DNA from: JAATGA01 sp047605605
Lineage (GTDB): Bacteria; Pseudomonadota; Alphaproteobacteria; Rhodobacterales; Rhodobacteraceae
Length of the DNA stretch: 17,548 nt
Assembly: GCA_047605605.1 (NCBI GenBank)
Contig: JASGFG010000080.1
Span: 1-17,548, forward strand
Reading direction: 5' to 3'
Part shown: piece after piece, positions 1-6,411 of the stretch
Numbering within the stretch: position 1 is the first letter of the stretch
Layout: every line of letters begins with the position of its first letter
Program-made: the position numbers and the translations under genes
The notes under the pieces: generated by a model
What the model was told of the DNA's origin: nothing
Databases searched by the model: none
The model's input: only the letters and a program-made list of their open reading frames with translations

Positions 1-455
1 GCAAGGTCGAGGACATGATCAACACCGTCGTCCGCCAGATCGCCTTCTACGACTTTGAATGCAAACTCCACGCCGCCCGCGCCGAGGGCGAACTGACCCC
101 CGACGACATCAATGCCCTGTGGATGAGCGTTCAGGCGCAATCCCTGGGCGATGCCTTCGATTTCATGGACGGGTATGAAACCTTCTGGGCCTATATCCCG
201 CATTTCATCCACTCGCCCTTCTACGTCTATGCCTATGCCTTCGGCGACGGGCTGGTGAACGCGCTCTACGCCACCTATGCCGATGGCCTGCCGGAGTTCC
301 AGGCGAAATACTTCGACATGCTCAAGGCGGGCGGGTCGAAACATCACAAGGAACTGCTGGCTCCGTTCGGGCTGGACCTGTCCGATCCGGCGTTCTGGGA
401 CAAGGGCCTGAACATGATCGCCGGCTTCATCGACGAGTTGGAGGCGATGGAATAA
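1..455 (+). CDS. pepF: M3-family oligoendopeptidase (PepF-like), C-terminal part; 5' end outside window
   Basis: The reading frame is open from the left edge (frame of nt 3) to TAA at 453-455, giving about 151 residues of a C-terminus. The residues KVED precede the first internal Met, so that Met is not the true start. The sequence is rich in Tyr and Phe and has the helical pattern of the C-terminal part of PepF/M3 zinc metallopeptidases, for example IAFYDFE, HSPFYVYAYAFG and a final FIDELEAME. In that family a catalytic HExxH lies further upstream, so it is outside this window and cannot be checked. The family hydrolyses short peptides in the cytoplasm. A hairpin at 498-530 follows the stop and may end the transcript. 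The family call is from recognition of the C-terminal sequence only. Confidence 0.85.
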   Translation, partial: KVEDMINTVVRQIAFYDFECKLHAARAEGELTPDDINALWMSVQAQSLGDAFDFMDGYETFWAYIPHFIHSPFYVYAYAFGDGLVNALYATYADGLPEFQAKYFDMLKAGGSKHHKELLAPFGLDLSDPAFWDKGLNMIAGFIDELEAME

Positions 456-779
456 CTCCCACCCGCCGCGCAGGCCGATCCGTCGCATGAGTATTTATGA
501 AAGGGAAAGCCGCAAGGGTTTTCCCTTTCAAACTTCGGTCAGACCATACCCGACCGGGTAGACGGGAAGCGGCTCCGTCCATCCACAGGCCTTTCAAAAG
601 GGCCGACAACTTGCCCGACGCCCTGCCCCTCGGGTGCCAATCAAAGAAAAGCCCCCGCTTTCCCTTTTCCAAATACTCCCGCCGGAGGCATACCCGAGCC
701 GGTTGGCCGCAGGCCAGAGGCGAGACAAACAAACCCGCGCGTCAGCGCTCCTTCGAATCCCGCTCCCGGAAAACAGCGC
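456..779. repeat. Gene-free stretch built of inverted intergenic repeats
   Basis: This stretch lies between the convergent pepF and oxidoreductase genes. I find no credible gene in it. It holds a left arm GAGTATTTATGAAAGGGAAA (489-508) and, inverted, a right arm at about 656-679 (CTTTCCCTTTTCCAAATACT and following). The two arms match those of the hairpin at 3742-3795, but here about 150 bp separates them. The segment 671-730 is an inverted copy of 3687-3750: the two share TTTGTCTCGCCTCTGG and TGCCTCCGGCGGGAGTATTT exactly. A small palindrome TGGCC-GCA-GGCCA sits at 704-716. It is probably a repetitive terminator-type element between converging genes. Confidence 0.7.
498..530 (+). terminator. 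Hairpin after pepF, possible terminator
   Basis: The arms TGAAAGGGAAA (498-508) and TTTCCCTTTCA (520-530) are perfectly complementary over 11 bp, with an 11-nt loop. The hairpin begins 42 nt after the pepF stop codon. There is no T-run behind it, so it is not a textbook intrinsic terminator. It also overlaps the left arm of the intergenic repeat, so it may simply be part of that element. Confidence 0.5.
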
Positions 780-1784
780 CTACAGCGAGACTTCCCGCGC
801 CACCTCGAACACCCGGTCCATCATCGCCTGCGTGCCCCGGCTGAACTCCAGCGGGCAGGGATAGGCGCCCCCCTGGCGCACCACCTGCGAGAAGCGTTCG
901 ACCTGGATCACATAGTGGTTCACCCCCGGCCAGCGTTCGGTCGTGACCGGGATGCCAGCCCCGCGTGCCGAAGGCAGGTGCAGCTCCAGCCGCGCCTCGC
1001 CAAAGACATTGGCGTTGAAGGGCGTCGTCAGCTTGATCAGCCCGGCCTCACCCTGCACCACCACCTCCTGCCGGTTGGGCAGGCGGGTCGAGGTCATGGA
1101 CCGATAGGTGAACCGCCCCCCCGGCCCGGCCATCACCCCCGTCACCTCGGCAAAGGTATCGACGCCGTTTTCAAGGATGACATTCGCCGCCAGCCGCTCC
1201 GGCTCCGCCCCGGTCACGAACCGCGCCGCGCCGAAGGTATAGACGCCGATGTCGCGCAAGCCCCCGCCCCCGGCTTCGGGCTTGTTGCGGATATTGGCAG
1301 GGTCGGGGTTGTTGTAGCAAAAGGCGGCATCCAGATGCCGGACCCGGCCGATGGCCCCCTGATCGACCAGTTCCCTTGCGCGGATCCACTGCGGATGCTG
1401 GACGATCATGAACGCCTCGGCCACCAGCAGACCGGACCCGTCGCGCGCCGCGATCAGCGCGTCGAAATCGCCCGCCCGCATGGCAAAGGGTTTTTCGCAT
1501 AGCACATGCTTGCCCGCCGCCACCGCCTTCAGCGCCCATTCGACATGCAGGTGGTTCGGCAGCGGGATATAGACCGCCTCGACCTCCGCATCGGCCAGCA
1601 GCGCCTCATAGCCGGCGTGAACCCTCAGCGAAGGGCAGAATGCCCGGAACCCTTCGGCCTTGGCCGGATCAGAGGTCGCCAGCGCGCAAAGCTCCGCCCC
1701 GGCCGCCTGATGGATCGCGGGGGCCATCTTTTCCCGCGCGAAGTTCGAGGCGCCAAGAACGCCCCACCTGACCGGCCGCATCAT
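780..1784 (-). CDS. Gfo/Idh/MocA-family NAD(P)-dependent oxidoreductase
   Basis: Predicted 334-residue cytoplasmic dehydrogenase. The N-terminus RWGVLGASNFA (about 6-16) is the glycine-rich nucleotide-binding turn of a Rossmann fold. The family's EKP motif is at 97-99 (HVLCEKPFAM), where the Lys is the usual catalytic residue. A DIGVYTFGAARFV segment in the C-terminal half matches the subgroup containing dihydrodiol and glucose-fructose type dehydrogenases. The length fits the family. The start is the first ATG of an ATG-ATG pair (1784..1779), with GGAGGG 7 nt upstream; an in-frame ATG further out at 1865 lacks this support. The gene follows the lipoprotein gene on the same strand after about 90 bp and converges on pepF. 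The substrate, probably a sugar or cyclitol-like polyol, cannot be told from sequence. Confidence 0.88.
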   Translation of the reverse strand: MMRPVRWGVLGASNFAREKMAPAIHQAAGAELCALATSDPAKAEGFRAFCPSLRVHAGYEALLADAEVEAVYIPLPNHLHVEWALKAVAAGKHVLCEKPFAMRAGDFDALIAARDGSGLLVAEAFMIVQHPQWIRARELVDQGAIGRVRHLDAAFCYNNPDPANIRNKPEAGGGGLRDIGVYTFGAARFVTGAEPERLAANVILENGVDTFAEVTGVMAGPGGRFTYRSMTSTRLPNRQEVVVQGEAGLIKLTTPFNANVFGEARLELHLPSARGAGIPVTTERWPGVNHYVIQVERFSQVVRQGGAYPCPLEFSRGTQAMMDRVFEVAREVSL

Positions 1785-1875
1785 GTTATCCCTCCGTCCT
1801 TGCGCCGCCGGTAACGCTAACGGCTGCGGAGGGGAATGGCAAAGGCGGCGTGCCGAAGCGGCCACCGCCCCCGTA

Positions 1876-2259
1876 TCAGTCGATGAAGGCGCCCTCGAAC
1901 CGGCGCAGGCCGAAAAGTTCCGGCCCGAGCCGCCCCTTCGGGATTTCGGTGAACCTTATGCGCCCCTGCGCGGGCGTCTCGACCCGCCAGCAGGTCCAGT
2001 CCTGCTGCTCGCCGAAGATCGAGCAATAGCGCCCGTCCTCCACCCGCCAGCGACCCGCCTCGCCAAAGCCAAGGTAGGCCGAGGGGTAATAGGTGGTCGT
2101 CCCGTCCGCCTGCCAGACCTGTCGCTGACCCGGGCTTTCCGCATCCTGATAGGCGACGCGGCGCCCTTCCAGCAATTGCGCCAAAGGCTCTTTCGGGGCG
2201 GGCGGCGCAGATAGGCAGGCGGCAAGCGGCAGCAACAGCAGCAAGGCGAAACGAAACAT
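1876..2259 (-). CDS. Small lipoprotein of unknown function
   Basis: Predicted 127-residue lipoprotein. Residues 1-15 form a signal peptide with a Leu run and a lipobox LAAC, so Cys15 would be lipidated and the protein anchored in an envelope membrane facing the periplasm. The mature part is Pro-rich at first, then has a Gln/Tyr/Trp-rich region (about 35-95) with two Cys residues in the RYCSIFGEQQDWTCWRV segment that could form a disulfide. The ATG at 2259 is chosen because GGAGG lies 8 nt upstream and the signal peptide begins there; an in-frame ATG 8 codons upstream would spoil the signal. It lies between rpoH and the oxidoreductase gene on the same strand. I do not recognise a named family with certainty. 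Confidence 0.8.
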   Translation of the reverse strand: MFRFALLLLLPLAACLSAPPAPKEPLAQLLEGRRVAYQDAESPGQRQVWQADGTTTYYPSAYLGFGEAGRWRVEDGRYCSIFGEQQDWTCWRVETPAQGRIRFTEIPKGRLGPELFGLRRFEGAFID

Positions 2260-2553
2260 GGGCGAAGCCTCCGGTCCGCCCATGTCTGCCGCAGGATGCG
2301 GCGGGGATCAATCGGCAATGCGGGCGCCCCATCGCACAGGCGGCAGGGCGCCGGACCCCGGATGGCCCCGAAAACACGGGCTGGCGATGGCGATCGAGGA
2401 CTCGAAACACAGGTCAGAGGCCGGGCCGGGTGGGAAGCGTACCGACGAACCGCGATGACCGAAGAACGGATTTCATCTTCGCCCGACCGGTCCCGGGACA
2501 GGGCCGCATCCGCCGCGCAACAAGAGTTTTCACGCCCCCCGCGGCCGGCAGGG
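2260..2553. other. Intergenic region between rpoH and lipoprotein gene
   Basis: There is no convincing gene in these 294 bp; the open frames crossing it are shadows without ribosome sites or family resemblance. A perfect 6-bp hairpin GCCGCA-GGA-TGCGGC lies at 2288-2302, about 30 bp upstream of the lipoprotein start. A GC-rich patch directly after the rpoH stop (about 2530-2553) could help end rpoH transcription, but no T-tract is visible. I could not find a clear promoter for the lipoprotein gene. Confidence 0.4.
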
Positions 2554-3450
2554 TCAGGCCGGAATGGTCATCCCCTTGCCGCGGGCCAGTTCGCGCATCC
2601 TGGCCTGCAGTTTCTCGAAGGCGCGGACCTCGATCTGGCGGATGCGTTCGCGGCTGACGCCATAATGTTCGGACAGATCCTCCAGCGTGACGGGTTCATC
2701 CGACAGGCGGCGCTTCATCAGCACGTCCTTTTCGCGGTCGTTCAGCACCGACATGGCCTGCATCAGCATCCCGTGCCGGGTCTCGAACTCGTCCTTGTCG
2801 GCATAGGCGGCGGCCTGATCGCTGTCCTCATCCTCCAGCCAGTCCTGCCATTGGGTCGAGCCGTCGCCGTCCGACCCCACGGTCGCATTCAGCGAGGCGT
2901 CCGAGCCGGAAAGACGGCGGTTCATGTCGATCACGTCGGATTCGCTGACCGACAGGTCCTTGGCGATCTGGGCCAGGTTTTCCGGGCGCAGGTCGCCTTC
3001 CTCCAGCGCGCCGACCTTGGCCTTGGCCTTGCGCAGGTTGAAGAACAGCTTTTTCTGCGCCGAGGTGGTGCCGAGCTTCACCAGGCTCCACGACCGCAGG
3101 ATGTATTCCTGGATCGACGCGCGGATCCACCACATCGCATAGGTGGCAAGGCGGAACCCCTTTTCGGGATCGAACCGCTTGACCGCCTGCATCAGGCCGA
3201 CATTCGCCTCGGAAATGACTTCGGCCTGCGGCAGACCATAGCCGCGATAGCCCATGGCGATCTTGGCGGCCAGCCGCAGGTGGCTGGTCACAAGCCGATG
3301 CGCGGCGGCCGAATCCTGATGGTCGACCCAGGCCTTGGCCAGCATGTATTCCTCTTCCGGCTCCAGCAGGGGAAACTTGCGGATTTCCTGCATGTAGCGA
3401 TTCAGCCCCTGTTCCGGGCTGGGCGCGGGAAGATTTGCGTAGGTGCTCAA
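2554..3450 (-). CDS. rpoH: RNA polymerase sigma-32 factor RpoH (heat-shock sigma factor)
   Basis: Predicted 298 residues. It directs RNA polymerase to heat-shock and oxidative-stress promoters. Region 2 spans about 52-125 (HLRLAAKIAMGYRGYGLP, then ATYAMWWIRASIQEYILRS). The RpoH box is present as QKKLFFNLR (132-140), the stretch that marks sigma-32 and is needed for its control and degradation. Region 4 with its helix-turn-helix is at about 236-282 (VTLEDLSEHYGVSRERIRQIE). It resembles Rhodobacter RpoHI. No ATG fits the conserved N-terminus; the best start is TTG at 3450, giving MSTYANLPAPSP, with AGGGGG exactly 7 nt upstream. An out-of-frame ATG at 3455 overlaps it. A candidate promoter is at 3502-3530. 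The gene runs in the same direction as rluD but is separated from it by about 395 bp of repeats. Confidence 0.95.
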   Translation of the reverse strand: MSTYANLPAPSPEQGLNRYMQEIRKFPLLEPEEEYMLAKAWVDHQDSAAAHRLVTSHLRLAAKIAMGYRGYGLPQAEVISEANVGLMQAVKRFDPEKGFRLATYAMWWIRASIQEYILRSWSLVKLGTTSAQKKLFFNLRKAKAKVGALEEGDLRPENLAQIAKDLSVSESDVIDMNRRLSGSDASLNATVGSDGDGSTQWQDWLEDEDSDQAAAYADKDEFETRHGMLMQAMSVLNDREKDVLMKRRLSDEPVTLEDLSEHYGVSRERIRQIEVRAFEKLQARMRELARGKGMTIPA

Positions 3451-3457
3451 TTCATTG

Positions 3458-3463
3458 CCCCCT
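3458..3463 (-). promoter_or_regulatory. Shine-Dalgarno site that sets the TTG start of rpoH
   Basis: AGGGGG on the minus strand lies 7 nt before TTG (3450..3448) but only 2 nt before the out-of-frame ATG (3455..3453). The spacing therefore favours TTG. The ATG, if used, makes only Met-Asn before TGA at 3449..3447. Confidence 0.65.
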
Positions 3464-3501
3464 GTTCTGCCCCGGTGCCATGAGCCCCCGGGGGTCGCGT
3501 G

Positions 3502-3530
3502 AGATAGGTATCGCGGTCCGGCTCTGCAAG
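3502..3530 (-). promoter_or_regulatory. Candidate rpoH promoter
   Basis: On the minus strand, CTTGCA (3530..3525) is followed by exactly 17 nt and then CTATCT (3507..3502). This resembles the alphaproteobacterial housekeeping pattern CTTGAC-N17-CTATAT. Read as CTTG with a downstream CCTATCT, it also resembles RpoH-type promoters, so autoregulation is possible. Transcription would begin near A3495, leaving a leader of about 45 nt before TTG at 3450. Confidence 0.5.
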
Positions 3531-3741
3531 AGGTGCCCGATCCTGCCACGATAGCGTTAACGGATCATGAGACCAGATCCGTCGCGCGCAAAGCGGAAAG
3601 CCCCGGCCATAACGGGAAAGTCACTGTGCGTGAATGCACTGCGCGCCACGAAAACCATCATGTGCGGGCGTGCCGCCCGCAAGCCTTTTGTCTCGCCTCT
3701 GGTGCGTGCCGCGCCAACCGGCGAGGGGATTGCCTCCGGCG

Positions 3742-3795
3742 GGAGTATTTCCGAAAGGGAAAATCCAAGCCCGCTTTCCCTTTCCGAAATACTCC
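3742..3795. repeat. 21-bp-arm hairpin, intergenic repeat element
   Basis: The left arm 3742-3762 and right arm 3775-3795 pair over 21 bp with a single C/C mismatch (3752 against 3785), around a 12-nt loop. The arm reads GGAGTATTT, CC, GAAAGGGAAA. It lies about 50 nt past the rluD stop and can fold on either strand, as expected of a bidirectional terminator or a repetitive extragenic palindrome. Confidence 0.75.
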
Positions 3796-3817
3796 GGGGG
3801 GTGAGGCCGAAGGCCGA

Positions 3818-3834
3818 GGGGGGCAGCGCCCCCC
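3818..3834 (-). terminator. GC hairpin directly after rluD stop
   Basis: GGGGGGC (3818-3824) and GCCCCCC (3828-3834) form a perfect 7-bp stem with a 3-nt loop. It begins 11 nt behind the rluD stop codon (3848..3846). No T-run follows on the minus strand, so termination is inferred from position and from the similar structure behind mcm. Confidence 0.5.
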
Positions 3835-3845
3835 TGCCCCGCCCC

Positions 3846-4892
3846 TCAGCCGCGCAGCGCGTCCAGCAGGGCAGCCATGTCTGTTGGCAGGGGGGAATCG
3901 AACTCCAGCGCCTCGCCCGTCACCGGATGCAGGAAGCCCAGCGTTGCGGCGTGCAGCGCCTGGCGGGGAAAGGCGTTGCCCAGCTCGGCCGCGCCTTCCC
4001 CCACCGCCCGGGGCGAGAGTTTGCGCCGCCCGCCATAGGTCTGGTCGCCGATCAGCCCGTGCCCGGCATAGGCCATATGCACCCGGATCTGATGGGTGCG
4101 CCCGGTTTCCAGCCAGCAGTCGACCAGCGCCGCAGCGCCGCCGCCGAAGGTTTCCACCACATGCGCGCGCGTCACCGCATGGCGGCCCGCGCCGTCCCAG
4201 ACCACCGCCTGCCGCTGCCGGTCGGTCTTGTGGCGGGCCAGTTCGGTCGCGATCTTGACGATGCCCGCCGCCTCAACCGTCACGCCGCGTAGGCCGCGCA
4301 GGCGGGGGTCCGCGGCATCGGGCACGCCATGGACGACGGCGAGGTAGTGGCGGTTCACCGTATGCGCCTCGAACTGGGCGGCAAGGCCGTGATGGGCGCG
4401 GTCGGATTTCGCCACGACCAGCAGGCCGGTGGTATCCTTGTCGATCCGGTGCACGATGCCCGGCCGCCTTTCGCCCCCGATGCCCGACAGCGTATCGCCG
4501 CAATGCGCCAGCAGCGCGTTGACCAGCGTGCCCGAGGGCGTGCCCGGCGCGGGGTGGACGACCATGCCCGCAGGCTTGTCGATGACGATCAGGTCGGCAT
4601 CCTCCCACACCACGGTCAGGGGGATGTCCTCGGGCCGTGTCTCCACCTCGACCGCGGGGTCGAGGCGGATCAGGTAGATCTCGCCCTCGGCCGTGCGGAT
4701 CTTGGGGTCGGTCACGGGGATGCCGTCGCGCGTCACCGCGCCTTCGGCGATCATCCGCATCAGGCGGGAGCGCGACAGTGCCGCATCCTCTGGCACAGCG
4801 CGCGCAAGAGCCTTATCAAGCCGATCTGCCTCGGCGATGGTGACGGCGAGGGTTTCGTCCGGCAGGACATCCTCAGACGAAGGGTTCGACAT
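3846..4892 (-). CDS. rluD: Ribosomal large-subunit pseudouridine synthase (RluA family, RluD type)
   Basis: Predicted 348 residues. It converts uridines of 23S rRNA to pseudouridine; RluD proper acts on helix 69 (E. coli 1911, 1915, 1917). An S4-like RNA-binding domain lies at about 23-75 (RLDKALARAV to the first beta segments). The catalytic domain follows, with the RluA-family motif HRIDKDTTG at 148-156, where Asp151 should be the catalytic Asp. GRTHQIRVHMAYAGHGLIGD further on is the conserved uridine-pocket segment. RluC cannot be fully excluded. The start is ATG 4892..4890, with GGAG 8 nt upstream. It overlaps the start codon of the divergent plus-strand gene (4891-4893) within CATG, so its promoter must lie inside that gene. 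Confidence 0.92.
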   Translation of the reverse strand: MSNPSSEDVLPDETLAVTIAEADRLDKALARAVPEDAALSRSRLMRMIAEGAVTRDGIPVTDPKIRTAEGEIYLIRLDPAVEVETRPEDIPLTVVWEDADLIVIDKPAGMVVHPAPGTPSGTLVNALLAHCGDTLSGIGGERRPGIVHRIDKDTTGLLVVAKSDRAHHGLAAQFEAHTVNRHYLAVVHGVPDAADPRLRGLRGVTVEAAGIVKIATELARHKTDRQRQAVVWDGAGRHAVTRAHVVETFGGGAAALVDCWLETGRTHQIRVHMAYAGHGLIGDQTYGGRRKLSPRAVGEGAAELGNAFPRQALHAATLGFLHPVTGEALEFDSPLPTDMAALLDALRG

Positions 4893-5208
4893 GACCGATA
4901 CTCCGCCCCCCGCGCCGCCGATGCCGCCGCTGCCGCCGGGGGTAAGGCTGCTGCAATGGCTGGTGATCGGCCTGACGACCACCCTGATCGTCGGTGTCAT
5001 AGTCACCGTCGCGGCCGTTGTCACCCGGATGCCGGGGCGCACGCCCGCGGTTTCGCTGCCCGAACAGGTGAAGCTGCCGGCAGGGACCACCGCCGCCGCC
5101 GTGACCTTCGGGCCGGGCTGGTATGCGGTCGTCACCGGCGACGGGCGCATCCTGATCTTCGACCGAGGAACGGGCGCGTTGAAACAGGAAGTCAGGGTTG
5201 TGAACTGA
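4891..5208 (+). CDS. Small single-pass membrane protein (DUF6476-like)
   Basis: Predicted 105 residues. A short Pro-rich N-terminus (about 5-17) is followed by one hydrophobic segment at about 19-45 (LLQWLVIGLTTTLIVGVIVTVAAVV) and a soluble C-terminal part with GPGWYAVVTGDGRILIFDRGTGAL, which resembles the DUF6476 proteins found beside rluD in Rhodobacterales. The function is unknown. The start ATG 4891 has GAAGGG 6 nt upstream, located inside rluD; earlier in-frame starts would run through rluD codons. The gene is divergent from rluD with overlapping start codons. The family name is from memory of the sequence pattern, not a search. Confidence 0.8.
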   Translation: MTDTPPPAPPMPPLPPGVRLLQWLVIGLTTTLIVGVIVTVAAVVTRMPGRTPAVSLPEQVKLPAGTTAAAVTFGPGWYAVVTGDGRILIFDRGTGALKQEVRVVN

Positions 5209-5224
5209 ACCGGGGCGGCGGCGC

Positions 5225-5253
5225 TTGTCAGGGGCGGTGATCCGGCCCACATA
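5225..5253 (+). promoter_or_regulatory. Weak candidate promoter of the AI-2E permease gene
   Basis: TTGTCA (5225-5230), 17 nt, then CACATA (5248-5253). The -35 is good and the -10 is poor. The position, about 33 bp before the ATG at 5287, is right for a promoter of the permease-hdaA pair. Confidence 0.3.
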
Positions 5254-5286
5254 TCGGGTTCGGAACGGGTTTGGGGGTGCGCGGGA

Positions 5287-6411
5287 ATGGCTTTGCCGAT
5301 CAGTTCGCAGGCGAAATACTGGGGCATCGCCGCGGCGGTGTTCTTTCTGTTCTTCTGGCTTCTGGGCGATGTGATGATGCCGTTCCTGGCCGGGGCGGCG
5401 GTGGCCTATTTCCTGGACCCTGTGGCCGACCGGCTGGAACGCGCGGGCCTCAGCCGGGTGATGGCAACGGCGGTGATCTCGGTCGTGGCCACGCTGATCG
5501 TGATCCTGCTGATGCTGTCGCTGATCCCCACGCTGGTGTCGCAGCTGACCGCTCTGATCAATGCGGCGCCGGAACTGTTCAACACCGCGCAGAAATTCCT
5601 GCTGGAGCGGTTCCCCGAGTTGCAGGACCGCACTTCGACCATCCGCCAGTCGCTGACCCAGATCGGGCAGGCGATCCAGGCGCGGGGGGGCGAGCTCGCC
5701 AACAGCGTGCTGGCCTCGGCGATGAGCTTCATCGGCGGGATCGTCTTTCTGGTGATCGTGCCGGTCGTGGCCTTCTATTTCCTGCTGGACTGGGACCGGA
5801 TGGTGGCGCGCATCGACGCGCTGCTGCCGCGCGACCATGCCCCGGTGATCCGCCGGCTGGCCCGGGAAATCGACACGGCGCTGTCGGGGTTCATCCGGGG
5901 GCAGATGTCGGTCTGCCTGATCCTGGGCACGTTCTATTCCATCGCGCTGATGGTGGCGGGGCTGAACTATGGACTGCTGGTCGGGGCCTTTGCCGGGGCG
6001 ATCACCTTCATCCCCTATATCGGGTCGATCACCGGCGGCATCCTGGCCATCGGTCTTGCGCTGTTCCAGTTCTGGGGCGACTGGGTGTCGATCGGCATCG
6101 TGGCGGGCATCTTCGCCTTTGGCCAGTTCGTCGAGGGCAACATCATCTCGCCCAAGCTCGTCGGCAATTCGGTGGGCCTGCATCCCCTGTGGCTGATCTT
6201 TGCCCTGTCGGCGTTTGGCGCGCTGTTCGGCTTTGCCGGGATGCTGGTCGCGGTGCCGGTCGCCGCCGCCATCGGGGTGCTGATCCGCTTTACCATCGAA
6301 CGTTACAAGGAAAGCCAGCTTTACCGCGGCGGGGCGCCCAAGGTGATCACCACCTTGAAGGAGGATGAAAAGGTGCTGATCGTCAAGGCGGAGTTCAGGG
6401 ACAAGCCGTGA
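5287..6411 (+). CDS. AI-2E family transporter (PerM/YdiK-type permease)
   Basis: Predicted 374-residue inner-membrane protein. Hydrophobic segments appear near residues 10-45 (a pair), 58-85, 148-170, 210-290 (several, with the family-typical FIPYIGSITGGILAIGLALFQF) and 300-340. The hydrophilic stretch at about 90-145 is the usual cytoplasmic/amphipathic insert. The segments EGNIISPKLVG and LHPLWLIFALSAFGALFGFAGMLVAVPVAA are strongly conserved in the family. Members have been proposed to export autoinducer-2 or to act as ion antiporters; the substrate here is unknown. Its TGA overlaps the GTG start of hdaA by 4 nt (GTGA, 6408-6411), so the two are probably translated together. Confidence 0.93.
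   Translation: MALPISSQAKYWGIAAAVFFLFFWLLGDVMMPFLAGAAVAYFLDPVADRLERAGLSRVMATAVISVVATLIVILLMLSLIPTLVSQLTALINAAPELFNTAQKFLLERFPELQDRTSTIRQSLTQIGQAIQARGGELANSVLASAMSFIGGIVFLVIVPVVAFYFLLDWDRMVARIDALLPRDHAPVIRRLAREIDTALSGFIRGQMSVCLILGTFYSIALMVAGLNYGLLVGAFAGAITFIPYIGSITGGILAIGLALFQFWGDWVSIGIVAGIFAFGQFVEGNIISPKLVGNSVGLHPLWLIFALSAFGALFGFAGMLVAVPVAAAIGVLIRFTIERYKESQLYRGGAPKVITTLKEDEKVLIVKAEFRDKP

Larger units (their letters stand above)
3451..3845. repeat. Repeat-rich intergenic region between rluD and rpoH
   Basis: The 395 bp hold the rpoH leader and promoter (3451-3530) and then repeats. Positions 3687-3750 match the inverse of 671-730. A long hairpin occupies 3742-3795, followed by GGCC-GAA-GGCC (3805-3815) and a GC hairpin (3818-3834) up to the rluD stop. 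The block 3787-3845 has the same order of parts as 14298-14360 behind mcm: AAATA(C/T), a G-run, a GGCC palindrome, a G-run/C-run hairpin, then CTGCCC and the stop codon. Open frames on the plus strand here have no gene-like features. Confidence 0.7.

Noticed and set aside
489..730. Possible CRISPR array or insertion-sequence ends
   Set aside because: Only two inverted arms, no regular repeat-spacer series, no transposase gene and no target-site duplication. The arms recur as intergenic hairpins elsewhere in the window.
497..864. Plus-strand open frames in the gap after pepF
   Set aside because: They translate inverted repeats and run into the oxidoreductase gene; no gene-like composition or ribosome site.
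2284..2553. A small RNA or riboswitch between the lipoprotein gene and rpoH
   Set aside because: Only one short hairpin (2288-2302) and no promoter-terminator pair or known riboswitch core could be identified by eye.
3533..4292. Two overlapping plus-strand open frames running from the rpoH-rluD gap into rluD
   Set aside because: They translate the hairpin repeats and the antisense of rluD; Pro/Arg-rich, no ribosome site or domain.
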